Shown piece after piece: positions 16,284-26,789 of a stretch of DNA of 36,777 nucleotides. Position 1 is the first letter of the stretch. Each line of letters starts with the position of its first letter. The notes under the pieces are model-generated. The model was given only the letters and a program-made list of their open reading frames with translations. It made no database searches and was not told where the DNA came from. The stretch comes from a virus: positions 1-36,777 of the IMG/VR virus record IMGVR_UViG_3300032246_000693; one strand, 5' to 3'. Position numbers and translations under genes: made by a program.

Positions 16284-18811
16284 TGAACAATTTAAAAACT
16301 TCGGTTCTTATAAATCGACAGATTCCCGAATATATTAGGGATGAGTATCCTGCTTTCATAAATTTTGTTGAAGCATATTATGAATTTCTTGAGACTAAAC
16401 AAGCAACTGCCAATAATGATTTAGTTACATCTGCCAAAGATTTAAGAACTTCATTTGATGTTGATGCTTCTATTAATCAATTCGAAGATGTTTTTTTCAA
16501 CACATATGCTAATCTATTGCCACGTGATGTGAAAGTAGATAAAGCAACACTGATAAAAAATGTTTTACCTCTATACCTATCCAAAGGTTCAGAGAAATCA
16601 TTTAAGTTTTTATTCAGAATGTTATTTGATGAAGAGTTGGATATCATTTATCCTAAGAATAATGTTCTTCGTGCTTCTGCTGGTAATTGGGTTGTGGATA
16701 ATAAACTTCGTATCAACCAGGATTTAGCAACGGTTTATACATGTGATGGAACAGTTAAAACATTTATTCTGGCACAATATTCTAATCTTGATGATATTAC
16801 AGTTTATGTGAATGGTTCAGTTCAAACAACTGGATTTTCATTACGCAAAGAATATCGTAAGATTATATTCGATACTGCTCCATCAAATGGTTCAATCGTA
16901 AAAGTTGTTTATCGTGCATTCAATATTGATCTCTTAAACAATAGAAAAATAACTGGAGCATCTTCAGGTGCTACTGCTATTGTTGAGAGAGCATCACGAA
17001 GAATTATTACTGACCAATTAAATTTAGGTCTTCCAATCGAGTTAGTTATTAGCACAAAAACTTTGCTAGGTAATTTTAAAAATGGTGAAGTTGTAAATAC
17101 GGATATTGTAGATTCTAATGGTGTGTTGATTTCTGTTCAAGCAACTACATTTTCTATTATTAGAAGAATTAATATAATAAATGGTGGTAATAGTTATAAT
17201 GTTGGTGATGTTGTAGTGGTTAGTGGGGGAGGTTCAACTATCGATGCTACTGCTATTATTGATGATGTCTTTGAGGGTTATATTGATAACATCAATGTGA
17301 ACAGTGGTGGTGCGGTATTTACGGATGCATCGGGTATCAATGTTTATGGTAATGCTGCTTCCTTTCTAAGTCTTGTGGTTGATGGTGTTGATACTACTGG
17401 TGCTAATGCTGGTAATATTTACTCTGTATCAACTGACACAATTTCTGATTTTCCCACATTAAGTATTTTAGATTCTAACTATGGTTTTACTGGTCAAAAA
17501 GTTACTAACTCGAATTCTACAACACGTATATCAGATGCTCTTACATTTCAAAATCTAACAGTTGGTCCAATCACCAACGTAAAAATATTACTATCGACTA
17601 CCCCAACAACCATAACACCAATACTTGATGCTGTGGGTGCTACTTATCAAGTAGCAAATAATACAGTTACTCATACAACAAAAGGGTTTGGTTCAATAGG
17701 TCGATTCAAAATAAATTCGGGTGGTTCGGGATATATTCCAGGAGATGAAATAGTATTTGGTCCAAATCCACGTATGTGTTTTGGGTCTGGAGCTGCTGCC
17801 GTAGTTTCTCGTACAAGTGCTACAGGCGCCATCACTCGTATTGAAGTTCAACCACCAAGAATTACTGGAACTGTAAATATTCTTTCTACGAATGCCTATG
17901 TCACAGGAACAGGAACATTTTTTAGTGATGAGTTGAAAGTCAACGATAGGATTGTCATTAACAACGAATCTCGATATGTGTCTACCATTTATTCTAATAC
18001 CTCGTTGAGTGTTAATGTTGCATTCCTAACTACATCAACAAACAAAAAAGTTGGACTCTATGATAAACTGCCTTTGGGTGGTATAAACTATGTGGCAAAT
18101 AGTTTTCCCGCAGTGACTGTATCGTCTGCCACTGGTTCTTCTGCCAACATTGAAATATTTTGCTTGGCATCAGACGGTGAACAATTATCTGCTGCTAATT
18201 CGATTGCTCAACCAGGATCAATTCTAAGTGTGAAGATTATTAATCCTGGTTCTGGATACCAATATTTACCGATTGTAGATTTAACGGGAAAAGGTAGTGG
18301 AACTGCTACTGCTAATGCCGAGATTGAAAGATCATATCTAGCAACAGAGGGAAGATGGACAAGCACCGAATCTATTCTTTCTGCCGCTGACCGTAGATTA
18401 GCAGGTTCAGGATATTATATCGATTACTCATACATAACTTCTTCGACTGTGGAATTCACCAAGTACAAGAAAATATTGAAAGATTTGTTGCATCCAGTTG
18501 GGTTTGTTAACTATGCTAATTATAATAGGACTAGTGAGATTGTCGGAAATGCCATAGATGCATCAAATGTTAGTTATATAACAATTTCTGGTACAGTAAA
18601 TGTCAACTCATCGATATATGTAACAGGGATAAATACTCGTTTCAACATAGCAAATACTAAAGGTATCCTTACGGTTGGTTCGTATATATCGGTAAACAAT
18701 CAGATTAGAACCATCAGTTCTATTCAAAGTAATACCGTATTAACTGTATCAACCCCATTTACGCAAAATGCAAGTTACCAAACAATTTACATTTCAACCA
18801 CAAGTTCTTGA
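16283..18811 (+). CDS. Baseplate wedge protein, gp7-like by position
   Basis: 842 residues, between gp6 and gp8 where T4 has gp7 (1032 residues). The N-terminal 120 residues are the most distinctive: IPEYIRDEYPAFINFVEAYYEFLE, then LLPRDVKVDKATLIKNVLPLYLSKGSEKSFKFLFRMLFDEELDI, a pattern common to structural proteins beside gp6 in marine T4-like phages. The rest is beta-rich with three copies of a GxGY module, near residues 293-316, 472-490 and 646-680. Near the C-terminus, repeated segments of the type TGTGTFFSDELKVNDRI (about 550) and VTGINTRFNIANTKGILTVG (about 775-795) look like short stem repeats. Naming it gp7 rests on synteny. Confidence 0.65.
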   Translation: MNNLKTSVLINRQIPEYIRDEYPAFINFVEAYYEFLETKQATANNDLVTSAKDLRTSFDVDASINQFEDVFFNTYANLLPRDVKVDKATLIKNVLPLYLSKGSEKSFKFLFRMLFDEELDIIYPKNNVLRASAGNWVVDNKLRINQDLATVYTCDGTVKTFILAQYSNLDDITVYVNGSVQTTGFSLRKEYRKIIFDTAPSNGSIVKVVYRAFNIDLLNNRKITGASSGATAIVERASRRIITDQLNLGLPIELVISTKTLLGNFKNGEVVNTDIVDSNGVLISVQATTFSIIRRINIINGGNSYNVGDVVVVSGGGSTIDATAIIDDVFEGYIDNINVNSGGAVFTDASGINVYGNAASFLSLVVDGVDTTGANAGNIYSVSTDTISDFPTLSILDSNYGFTGQKVTNSNSTTRISDALTFQNLTVGPITNVKILLSTTPTTITPILDAVGATYQVANNTVTHTTKGFGSIGRFKINSGGSGYIPGDEIVFGPNPRMCFGSGAAAVVSRTSATGAITRIEVQPPRITGTVNILSTNAYVTGTGTFFSDELKVNDRIVINNESRYVSTIYSNTSLSVNVAFLTTSTNKKVGLYDKLPLGGINYVANSFPAVTVSSATGSSANIEIFCLASDGEQLSAANSIAQPGSILSVKIINPGSGYQYLPIVDLTGKGSGTATANAEIERSYLATEGRWTSTESILSAADRRLAGSGYYIDYSYITSSTVEFTKYKKILKDLLHPVGFVNYANYNRTSEIVGNAIDASNVSYITISGTVNVNSSIYVTGINTRFNIANTKGILTVGSYISVNNQIRTISSIQSNTVLTVSTPFTQNASYQTIYISTTSS

Positions 18812-18817
18812 TAAATA
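18810..18817 (+). promoter_or_regulatory. GATAAATA late-promoter-like octamer before gp8
   Basis: GATAAATA overlaps the upstream TGA stop and ends six bases before the gp8 ATG at 18824. No Shine-Dalgarno is visible for gp8. It is the third octamer placed just before a start codon in this window (others at 6643-6650 minus and 13818-13825). It may be a promoter, or chance in AT-rich junctions. Confidence 0.3.
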
Positions 18818-18823
18818 GAAATT

Positions 18824-20392
18824 ATGACCACAACAGTAACAACTAAAAAATTAGCATTCAATTCTGCCGAACAGTTTAAGGAAAGCTTCACTGAAGCAGC
18901 ACTTACTGTTGGTTATGTTTTTGTGGGAAATCATCTGGTCTATGCCAATGAGTCATCCCCCGATTCTATAGTTGATACAATTGTCGATGAGAAGGACACG
19001 TGGGATAATATGATGGCTGCCAAAAGAATAACTGGCAATGACGTTGAACTGGTTATCCCGAAAGTAACGTGGACTGCAAATACAAAATATCGTCAATATG
19101 ATGATACTATTACAGTATCTGATTTGCTTTCATCAAATACTTCACAGAATTTAAAACCGATGTATGTGTATACATCGGCACGTAATGTATATAAATGTTT
19201 GTCCAATAATGCTTCTGCAAACTCCACAGTAGAACCCACTGGTGATTACACATCATCAAATGGTAACATCGCAACTGCTGATGGATACATCTGGAAGTAT
19301 ATGTACAATGTCAAACCATCCAATAAATTCCTGGCAGATGCCTGGATTCCAGCACCAGTTTCAACTGCACAATTAGATTATGGTGTCAATAATATTGGTG
19401 TGGTTGATGGTGAGTTGACTACGATTGTTGTTGTTGATAAAGGTTCTGCATACTATCATAATAATGTTACTGTGACATCATATGCCACAGGATGCACTAT
19501 TCTTACTCTTGCTAACACAACAAATGTAGTAGCAAATATGGCAGTGTCTGGTTTGGGTATTCCATCACAGACATATATTTCTTCATTGGATATCCCAAAC
19601 AATAAAATAACATTATCACGTGCTGTTACTGCTAATGGCGGAGGCACTGCTGCAAATCAATTGTCTATTACTACCAGGATTTATATTGATGGTGATGGTA
19701 TTGGTGCAGTTGCAACTCCAGTTCTTTCTGGATCAACTACTGGTAATCTATCTAAAGTTACAATAACAACTATTGGAACTGGATATAGTCGTGCTAATGC
19801 GTATGTATATGGGACAGGTACAGGTGCTAATACTGCAAATGTTAGGTGTATTGTTGCACCAAAATATGGACATGCATATAATCCTGCTAAAGAGTTGGGT
19901 GGATCGAATGTGATGGTATCATCAAGGATTGGTGAGATTGATTCTACTGAAAATGGTAAGATATCATCAAATACTACATTTAGACAATTTGGTCTCATTA
20001 TAAACCCACATAAATACGGAGAAGCTTCCGTTGTCACAAATGCAAATGCCAATTCATTCATTTCACAAACTACCGATCTCACAGTAGTTTCTGGAACAGC
20101 ATATGCGTTGGATGAATATGTTTATCAGGGAACAGCAGCAAATAATGCCAGTGCCTATGGACATATTATAGATCAATCCACAAACACAGTTAAATTGACT
20201 CACGTGCATGGAACATTTACAACTGGTCTTTCCCTAACTGGTGCAAACTCTGGTACATCCAGGATTGTTGTTCGTGGTTCCAATCCAGAATTTGAACCAT
20301 ATACAGGAGATATTTTGTATACAGAAAATGCATTAAAAACGACTCGTACAGAGGGTCAAGCAGAAAATATAAAACTCATTGTTAGATTTTAA
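18824..20392 (+). CDS. 8: gp8-like baseplate wedge protein with inserted beta modules
   Basis: 522 residues, against 334 in T4 gp8. The N-terminal part is characteristic: LAFNSAEQFKESFTEAA, YVFVGNHLVYANESSPDSIVD, DTWDNMMAAKRI and, at about 105-165, MYVYTSARNVYKCLSNN and YIWKYMYNVKPSNKFLADAWIP. Gp8 dimers join gp7 and gp10 in the wedge. The extra length is mainly from about 197 to 346, where a GxGY-type Gly-rich beta module occurs at about 285-346 (RIYIDGDGIGAVATPVLSG and TIGTGYSRANAYVYG). A conserved gp8-like C-terminus (NPEFEPYTGDILYTENA) follows. Confidence 0.9.
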   Translation: MTTTVTTKKLAFNSAEQFKESFTEAALTVGYVFVGNHLVYANESSPDSIVDTIVDEKDTWDNMMAAKRITGNDVELVIPKVTWTANTKYRQYDDTITVSDLLSSNTSQNLKPMYVYTSARNVYKCLSNNASANSTVEPTGDYTSSNGNIATADGYIWKYMYNVKPSNKFLADAWIPAPVSTAQLDYGVNNIGVVDGELTTIVVVDKGSAYYHNNVTVTSYATGCTILTLANTTNVVANMAVSGLGIPSQTYISSLDIPNNKITLSRAVTANGGGTAANQLSITTRIYIDGDGIGAVATPVLSGSTTGNLSKVTITTIGTGYSRANAYVYGTGTGANTANVRCIVAPKYGHAYNPAKELGGSNVMVSSRIGEIDSTENGKISSNTTFRQFGLIINPHKYGEASVVTNANANSFISQTTDLTVVSGTAYALDEYVYQGTAANNASAYGHIIDQSTNTVKLTHVHGTFTTGLSLTGANSGTSRIVVRGSNPEFEPYTGDILYTENALKTTRTEGQAENIKLIVRF

Positions 20393-20402
20393 AGGTTAGT
20401 TA

Positions 20403-23400
20403 ATGGCTATTAATACAAATTTTAATACAGACCCCTATTATGATGATTTCGATGATGGTAAAAACTATCATCGCATACTTTTTAAACCTGGGTATGCTGT
20501 ACAGGCACGTGAACTAACTCAACAACAAACAATCCTACAAGACCAAATTAATAAGTTTGGTGATTATATTTTTCAATCTGGTTCAGTAGTTACTGGTGGT
20601 AAGAATAACTTTCAGACTGTTCAGTATATTAATATTGCTCCAACCTATGCCTCAACTGATATTGCTGCTGGTAATTTTGAAGGTAAGATTATTCAAAATT
20701 CCGCAAACACAAAACGTGCATATGTAATCAAAACATATGATCCAGTTACGGCAAATGGCCAACCAATCACTTTAATTGTCAATCAAATATTTGGTGATCC
20801 GTTTGGAAATACAGAAGTAATTTATACGGCAAATGCTGATGTTGAAGCAATTACCTACTATGCAAGTACAACTTCGAATGGTGCAACAGGTAACTGTCAA
20901 GTGTGGTCTATTACCTCTGGTGTTTATTACTATGGTGGCTACTTCATCACAACTCAAGATGCATCTATTGCCATCAACAAATATAGCACAACTGGTAATG
21001 CTTTAGTTGGTTACGATGTTACAGAAACTATTGTTAATAATAGTCAAGATACTTCGTTACTTGATCCTGCTCAAGATGCATCAAACTTCCAAGCACCAGG
21101 TGCTGACCGTTTTAATATTGAACTAACTTTAAATACTCGTCCACTTGACAGCACTGATAAAACACAATTCATTGAAATTGCTAGAGTTGTTAATGGAGAA
21201 TTGATTTCATCTGTAGAAACTCCATTATGGGGTAAGATTGAAGAAACAATTGCTCGTAGAACGTATGATGAATCGGGTGATTATATTGTTAGACAATTCG
21301 ATATTGGTTTGGATACAAATGCAAGTAATACTGCTCGGTTAGATATCACATTATCTCCTGGTAAAGCCTATGTTAAAGGTTACGAGTTTAGCACAATATC
21401 AGCAACAAAATTAACTGTTGATAAACCACGAACTAAATCAAACGTAACTAATAAGACAATAAGTTCTGGTTATGGTGCATACATCTATGCGAACAATTTC
21501 TATAATACTCTTCCGACTAATCTATATGGAACAGTAGATATTCATTGTGTTGATGCAGCGTCAGTTAATACTGGTAATACTTCTCTTTTGGCAAATACAA
21601 AAATTGGAACTGCCAAAATCAAATCGATAGCATATGATTCATCATCAAATGTATCGAATGGTGGTGCATATGTTTATTCAGTCTATTTGGCAGATGTTAA
21701 TACTGGTTCACTCTATGACACTACAACATCTAATTCTGGTGGTTATGCTATTGCTGGTGTGGGTAACACTACAACATTCACATTACCAGGATTATTTTCA
21801 TTAACAAATCAAGCATATCAGGGTGCAATAATCAGAATGACTTCTGGTCCTGGTTCTACTGATGGAACACGAAGAATTGCTTCGTATGAAGGTGCTACTC
21901 GGAATGTAGTAGTATCTACTGCTTTTTCCTCTCCTATTAATACACAATCTCGTTTTGCAATCGACTTTGATTTTGGTCAAGCAGAATCATTGGCAGTGTA
22001 TTCTGGAACTACACGTGTTGCTGGTGCGAATGTTCATGTATATTCAAAAAATATTCCAGCATTATATTCCCCAACATATATTTCAGAACCACAATTTGAA
22101 CCCTTAATTTTCGATTTAGGTGATTCGAATGTTTCTGATAATTCAACTTCATATTTTAATTATCAGTATGAGAGATTATATCAGGGAGTAACTTTATCTG
22201 CTGGTGTTACAACAGCACTTACTGTTGGTTCGGGTGAAACTCTTGTAGCAGCAACAACAACTGCTTCCAAATCTGAATACTATACGATAGTATGTACCGC
22301 AGCAGGAACTAATACTGGTCCTGATGGTGGATATAAAGCAGGACAGTTAATACCCTCAAGTTTATTTACTGTAGATACTACAGCACGAACTATCACTGTT
22401 ACTGGTGGTGGTAATATGACTGTCAATTTATATGCTACACTGAGTGCAACTAATCCAACATCAAAAACTAAAACATTTATTCGTGCTAATACTGCTGTTC
22501 AAACACAAGTAGTTGCTAATGCAGTTTTTGGTTCAGGTAATACTTCTGCATATGTGTTCATTCCACATGGACAAACTCATATTGCACAAGGACTAGTTAA
22601 TAAATCTCCTGGTGTAGATCAAACATTATATGTTGCTGATATTCATTCTATTAATGCTATTTTCGATTATAGTAATTCAGCAATTACTACAGCAAACTCT
22701 GGTTCTGCAATTAACGTAACATCACGTTATACTTTGGTCACTGGACAAAAAGATTCGTATTATGATTGGGGTGCAATCAGATTGCTTCCTGGACAAACAC
22801 CTCCTGTTGGTCCTCTTTTAGTTCGTTATAACAGATTCACATCATCGGGTGCTGGTTTCTTCAATGTGGATTCTTATACACGATTGGGTGATGGTAATTT
22901 CACATATGGTGAAATCCCACAATATAAATCGAGAACTACTGGTACAACATATTCTCTAAAAAATTCATTAGATTTTAGACCAGTTCGTTTGGATGCGATT
23001 ACCACATACTCTGCAAACAACTTTGTATTTGATGTGAACGAAACGACTACTGGACCGAAAGTTCCTTTGAGTCTTACTGATTTTGTTATAAGTTATAGTT
23101 ACTATCTACCACGTGTCGATAGAGTTGTTCTTACTACCGATAGAAAATTACAAGTGTTACCTGGCATTCCAGGAATTAATCCTGTTGCTCCAGTAGAACC
23201 TAAAGATGCAATGACTCTTTATGTTCTTAACTATCCTGCTTACTTACAATATCCATTTACGACACAGATTCAACGTCTTCGTAATAAACGATACACGATG
23301 AAAGATATCGGTGGTCTTGAAAAACGTATTGAAAACTTAGAGTATTACACATCATTATCATTGCTTGAAATAGCAACGATGGGTAAACAAGATTTGTCTA

Positions 23401-26400
23401 TTCTTGATTCACAAAATTTACCACGATTCAAGAATGGTATTGTTGTTGATTCATTTGTAGATAAATCAGTTGCTGACTTTACTGGTCGTGATTTTGCTGC
23501 TGCTATTGACGTTGTTAATAATGAAGCACGTGGTTCGTATAACATCACATCAATCGGAGTTTTCTCCAACACTGATATTGCAAATACTACAGCAGTGAAT
23601 GATGTTAATGTTGAATATAGTGGACCAATGATAACGTGTGCTTCAACAACTGAAACTTGGTTGTCACAACCATTAGCATCCAAAACAATTAATATTAATC
23701 CATTTAACTTCATCAACTATCTTGGTAAAGTGAATCTCTATCCATCTTCGGATGTTTGGAATTCGCAGACTAGAGTTGAGTCTCAAGTGGTTGATTTAAC
23801 TGGCGGCACAGCAGCAGCAGATGCCTGGTCTTCAATCCAAAGTACATCGTGGGGTGCATGGCAAACCACATGGACAGGTGTATCTGATGTTACGATTCCT
23901 GGAACTGAAAGAACAACATCCACAACACAACAAATTAGTAAAGCAGAAGCAGTTTCTAAGGGTATCGATCAATCTAATGGTAAAGGTAAGAAATCACGAT
24001 TTGATGAACAGACTCTTACAACAACTTCAGCATCGTTAGTTACTACAACTACGAATGAATCTCGTTCAGGTATTTTATCACAAATTGTTCCAACAACTTT
24101 AACCAAATCATTGGGTGATAAAGTTGTTGATGTAAGTGTTATTCCTTACATGAGATCGAAAACTGTTTTGGTTACAGGAACAGATTTTAAACCATTAACT
24201 CCATTGTATTCTTTCTTTGATAATGTTGACGTATCAAAGTATATTACTAATGTTAATCAGTTCAAGTTTGCAAATAATAACCTACAGTTCCAAACTACTA
24301 TTGGTGATTCCGAACAAGTTACAATCAAAACTTCAGATACGAATGTTACATTAGGAACTGGTTATATCATTCAAACATCCAACAATAATGGTTTCATTGT
24401 TAATATCGACACTGTTAATTCTGTTGGTACATGGACAGGATATGCAAACGTCAAAGTTGTTGGTGCTGTAACTGGTACAGTAGCATATCTTTCTAGTTGG
24501 CAGCACTTTAGTGGATTTGCTGTTTCTGCAAATAGCACAGCAATGGTATTGGATTATAATGCTGGTGGTGCATCAAATGCCACGCAAACTACTTATCAAA
24601 GTAAAACAGTTACTATTACTAGTGGTACTGGTGCAGGACAACAACGAACTATTTCCGACTACAATCCAACAACACGCACATTGTCTGTATCGACACCGTG
24701 GACTACTGTTCCTGATGCGACTTCCAACTACACTATTGGTATGCCACAGACAACGGAAGAGGGTGCAATATCAGTTGTATTCAGTATACCTGGAGATACC
24801 TTCCGTGTAGGTGAAAAACATTTTAGATTAATCGATGTTCAAACTGGATTAGTAGAATCATCGGCAACGAATGGTGATGCCACATTCTTCTCACAAGGTG
24901 TGGTACAAACAGTTCAAGAACAATCTATTTCTGTGTTTGTCCCTAATGTGGTTAGAAGCACTGTTACGGAAGAAAGAACTAGTGAAAGAACTTCAGTTAA
25001 ACAAAACTCAAGTTCTACTTCAAAACAAATTGCAACATACTATGACCCATTAGCTCAGAATTTCTTAGTGAGTGCTTCTCAGTATCCACAAGGTATGTTC
25101 TTATCAAGTGTTCGTGTATGTTTCCAAACAAAGGATGTTTCAGTTCCTGTTACGATGCAAATTAGACCGACTGTAAATGGATTTCCATCATCAGGAACAG
25201 TGTATCCATTTGCTAGTGTAACATTGACACCCGATAGAGTAAACACAGTTGCACCAAACTCAAAACCTGATTTGACTGACCCAACCAAGTACACTGAGTT
25301 TGTATTTGATGCTCCTGTATGTTTACAACCAGGTGAACACTCTATTGTATTTGTTTCTAATTCGAATTCTTATTTCTTGTATTGTGCTAAGAAAGATGAA
25401 AAGAACTTTATAGATAACAACAATATTAGTGCATTACCTTATGTTGGTTCGTTGTTTGAATCGCAAAATGGAGCAACGTGGATTCCAACACCAGCAACAT
25501 CGATGTTGTTTAGTATGCAGAAAAAAGTATTCACAACTGCTACTGCTCTTGCACATTTTGAAGCAGATACATCAACGATTGCCGCCGATACTGTATATGA
25601 CTTGGCACACTTCATGACAACTGATGTTGTTCTCGCAAACACATCAATTAATTATGAGTTTATATCACAGCAGTATACAGGCAATACTACTCACTCATAT
25701 CTACCAATAGTTCCATTTGTGGATTATCGTATGGTCGATGGATATGATCGTCGTGTTCTAAACAAAACAACTGGTAATACTACGGTTAAGATTCGTGCTA
25801 CGATGGCAACTCAAAGTAGAGATGTGTCGCCGATGATTGATAAGACACGATTGAACTGGTTGGCAGTTGAAAATAAAATTAACAATTTACCACTGACAAC
25901 TTCAGGTGTGGTTCTTTCAAGTGGTGGTTCTGGATATGCAAACTCTGCCGATGTCACTGTAACTATTTCAAATGGTGGTGGTGTCGGTGCTGCTGCTACT
26001 GCTACCGTTACTAGCAATGTAATTACTGCTGTAACTATTACATCTCCTGGAACTGGATATATAACATCACCAACGATTACACTTACTCCTGGTTCGGGTG
26101 GTGGTTCGGGTGCAGTTGTAACATACAATGGTGAAGATAAGAGAACTGGTGGTACTTCTGCGATTCGTTATTATACAAAACGAGTTAATTTGGCAGAGGG
26201 ATTTGATTCATCAGATTTGCGTGTTTATCTCACGACTTATTTGCCTCCACTTTCTGGCATCCAAGTTTATTATAAAGTTCTTTCGAGTGGTGATGCTGAA
26301 ACATTTGAAGATAAAAACTGGGCTCCAATGACACAGTTGAACAATATCACATTTACTTCTGCGAATGAGAGTGATTATCGTGAATTGACATTTGCTCCAG

Positions 26401-26561
26401 GTATTAATAATGTTGCGAATAATTACATCAGTTATACTTCTGGAACAAGTTCATTCAATGACTTTGGTACTTTTGCAATCAAAGTTGTTCTTTACGGTCA
26501 AAGTACAGTTGATGTTCCACGATTCAAAGAACTTCGTGTAATTGCTTTACCTAGAGGTTAA
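20403..26561 (+). CDS. Giant DUF4815-type baseplate/tail structural protein
   Basis: 2052 residues, the largest complete gene in the window. The N-terminus (FNTDPYYDDFDDGKNYHRILFKPGYAVQARELTQQQTILQDQINKFGDYIF) has the pattern of DUF4815 structural proteins found after gp8 in marine T4-like phages. A long beta-rich body follows. Segments at about 1000-1010 (LEKRIENLEYYTSLSLLE at about 970-987) suggest a helical connection. Residues 1130-1250 are Ser/Thr-rich, and 1833-1912 carry two GxGY beta repeats. T4 has gp9, gp10, gp11 and gp12 at this position, so it may form the outer wedge and fibre attachment, but that role is inferred. Shine-Dalgarno AAAGG lies 10 bases upstream. Confidence 0.8.
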   Translation: MAINTNFNTDPYYDDFDDGKNYHRILFKPGYAVQARELTQQQTILQDQINKFGDYIFQSGSVVTGGKNNFQTVQYINIAPTYASTDIAAGNFEGKIIQNSANTKRAYVIKTYDPVTANGQPITLIVNQIFGDPFGNTEVIYTANADVEAITYYASTTSNGATGNCQVWSITSGVYYYGGYFITTQDASIAINKYSTTGNALVGYDVTETIVNNSQDTSLLDPAQDASNFQAPGADRFNIELTLNTRPLDSTDKTQFIEIARVVNGELISSVETPLWGKIEETIARRTYDESGDYIVRQFDIGLDTNASNTARLDITLSPGKAYVKGYEFSTISATKLTVDKPRTKSNVTNKTISSGYGAYIYANNFYNTLPTNLYGTVDIHCVDAASVNTGNTSLLANTKIGTAKIKSIAYDSSSNVSNGGAYVYSVYLADVNTGSLYDTTTSNSGGYAIAGVGNTTTFTLPGLFSLTNQAYQGAIIRMTSGPGSTDGTRRIASYEGATRNVVVSTAFSSPINTQSRFAIDFDFGQAESLAVYSGTTRVAGANVHVYSKNIPALYSPTYISEPQFEPLIFDLGDSNVSDNSTSYFNYQYERLYQGVTLSAGVTTALTVGSGETLVAATTTASKSEYYTIVCTAAGTNTGPDGGYKAGQLIPSSLFTVDTTARTITVTGGGNMTVNLYATLSATNPTSKTKTFIRANTAVQTQVVANAVFGSGNTSAYVFIPHGQTHIAQGLVNKSPGVDQTLYVADIHSINAIFDYSNSAITTANSGSAINVTSRYTLVTGQKDSYYDWGAIRLLPGQTPPVGPLLVRYNRFTSSGAGFFNVDSYTRLGDGNFTYGEIPQYKSRTTGTTYSLKNSLDFRPVRLDAITTYSANNFVFDVNETTTGPKVPLSLTDFVISYSYYLPRVDRVVLTTDRKLQVLPGIPGINPVAPVEPKDAMTLYVLNYPAYLQYPFTTQIQRLRNKRYTMKDIGGLEKRIENLEYYTSLSLLEIATMGKQDLSILDSQNLPRFKNGIVVDSFVDKSVADFTGRDFAAAIDVVNNEARGSYNITSIGVFSNTDIANTTAVNDVNVEYSGPMITCASTTETWLSQPLASKTININPFNFINYLGKVNLYPSSDVWNSQTRVESQVVDLTGGTAAADAWSSIQSTSWGAWQTTWTGVSDVTIPGTERTTSTTQQISKAEAVSKGIDQSNGKGKKSRFDEQTLTTTSASLVTTTTNESRSGILSQIVPTTLTKSLGDKVVDVSVIPYMRSKTVLVTGTDFKPLTPLYSFFDNVDVSKYITNVNQFKFANNNLQFQTTIGDSEQVTIKTSDTNVTLGTGYIIQTSNNNGFIVNIDTVNSVGTWTGYANVKVVGAVTGTVAYLSSWQHFSGFAVSANSTAMVLDYNAGGASNATQTTYQSKTVTITSGTGAGQQRTISDYNPTTRTLSVSTPWTTVPDATSNYTIGMPQTTEEGAISVVFSIPGDTFRVGEKHFRLIDVQTGLVESSATNGDATFFSQGVVQTVQEQSISVFVPNVVRSTVTEERTSERTSVKQNSSSTSKQIATYYDPLAQNFLVSASQYPQGMFLSSVRVCFQTKDVSVPVTMQIRPTVNGFPSSGTVYPFASVTLTPDRVNTVAPNSKPDLTDPTKYTEFVFDAPVCLQPGEHSIVFVSNSNSYFLYCAKKDEKNFIDNNNISALPYVGSLFESQNGATWIPTPATSMLFSMQKKVFTTATALAHFEADTSTIAADTVYDLAHFMTTDVVLANTSINYEFISQQYTGNTTHSYLPIVPFVDYRMVDGYDRRVLNKTTGNTTVKIRATMATQSRDVSPMIDKTRLNWLAVENKINNLPLTTSGVVLSSGGSGYANSADVTVTISNGGGVGAAATATVTSNVITAVTITSPGTGYITSPTITLTPGSGGGSGAVVTYNGEDKRTGGTSAIRYYTKRVNLAEGFDSSDLRVYLTTYLPPLSGIQVYYKVLSSGDAETFEDKNWAPMTQLNNITFTSANESDYRELTFAPGINNVANNYISYTSGTSSFNDFGTFAIKVVLYGQSTVDVPRFKELRVIALPRG

Positions 26562-26563
26562 TT

Positions 26564-26788
26564 ATGTTTGTTCAAATAGATGGTGAAAAGAATCTAGTTC
26601 GAGATATCTCTACTAGAGCTATTCTAAATAGAGACAGGGCAGGACTAGAAGAATATAAACTTCGCAAAGAACTAGCAGAACGAAAGCAAAAAGAAGAGTT
26701 GGAATTGAAAAACAAAGTAACTAAACTAGAAGAAGATATAACAGAAATCAAATCAATGCTTCATGAACTTGTAAAGATGAGAACATAA
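26564..26788 (+). CDS. Small coiled-coil protein, conserved in related phages
   Basis: 74 residues. The N-terminal 28 residues (MFVQIDGEKNLVRDISTRAI, LNRD) resemble a short conserved hypothetical found in marine T4-like structural operons; the rest (30-72) is a charged heptad-like helix ending in LEEDITEIKSMLHELV, probably a coiled coil. A GAGG Shine-Dalgarno overlaps the end of the preceding gene. Function unknown. Position after the giant baseplate protein suggests a minor virion or assembly component. Confidence 0.72.
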   Translation: MFVQIDGEKNLVRDISTRAILNRDRAGLEEYKLRKELAERKQKEELELKNKVTKLEEDITEIKSMLHELVKMRT

Positions 26789-26789
26789 G

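Noticed and set aside
18628-18635. GATAAATA as a late promoter
   Set aside because: It lies inside the gp7-like coding sequence almost 200 bases before the next gene; in AT-rich sequence such a match is expected by chance.
25079-26128. Minus-strand open frames opposite the giant structural gene
   Set aside because: No recognisable protein pattern, no operon context, and the plus frame is continuous.
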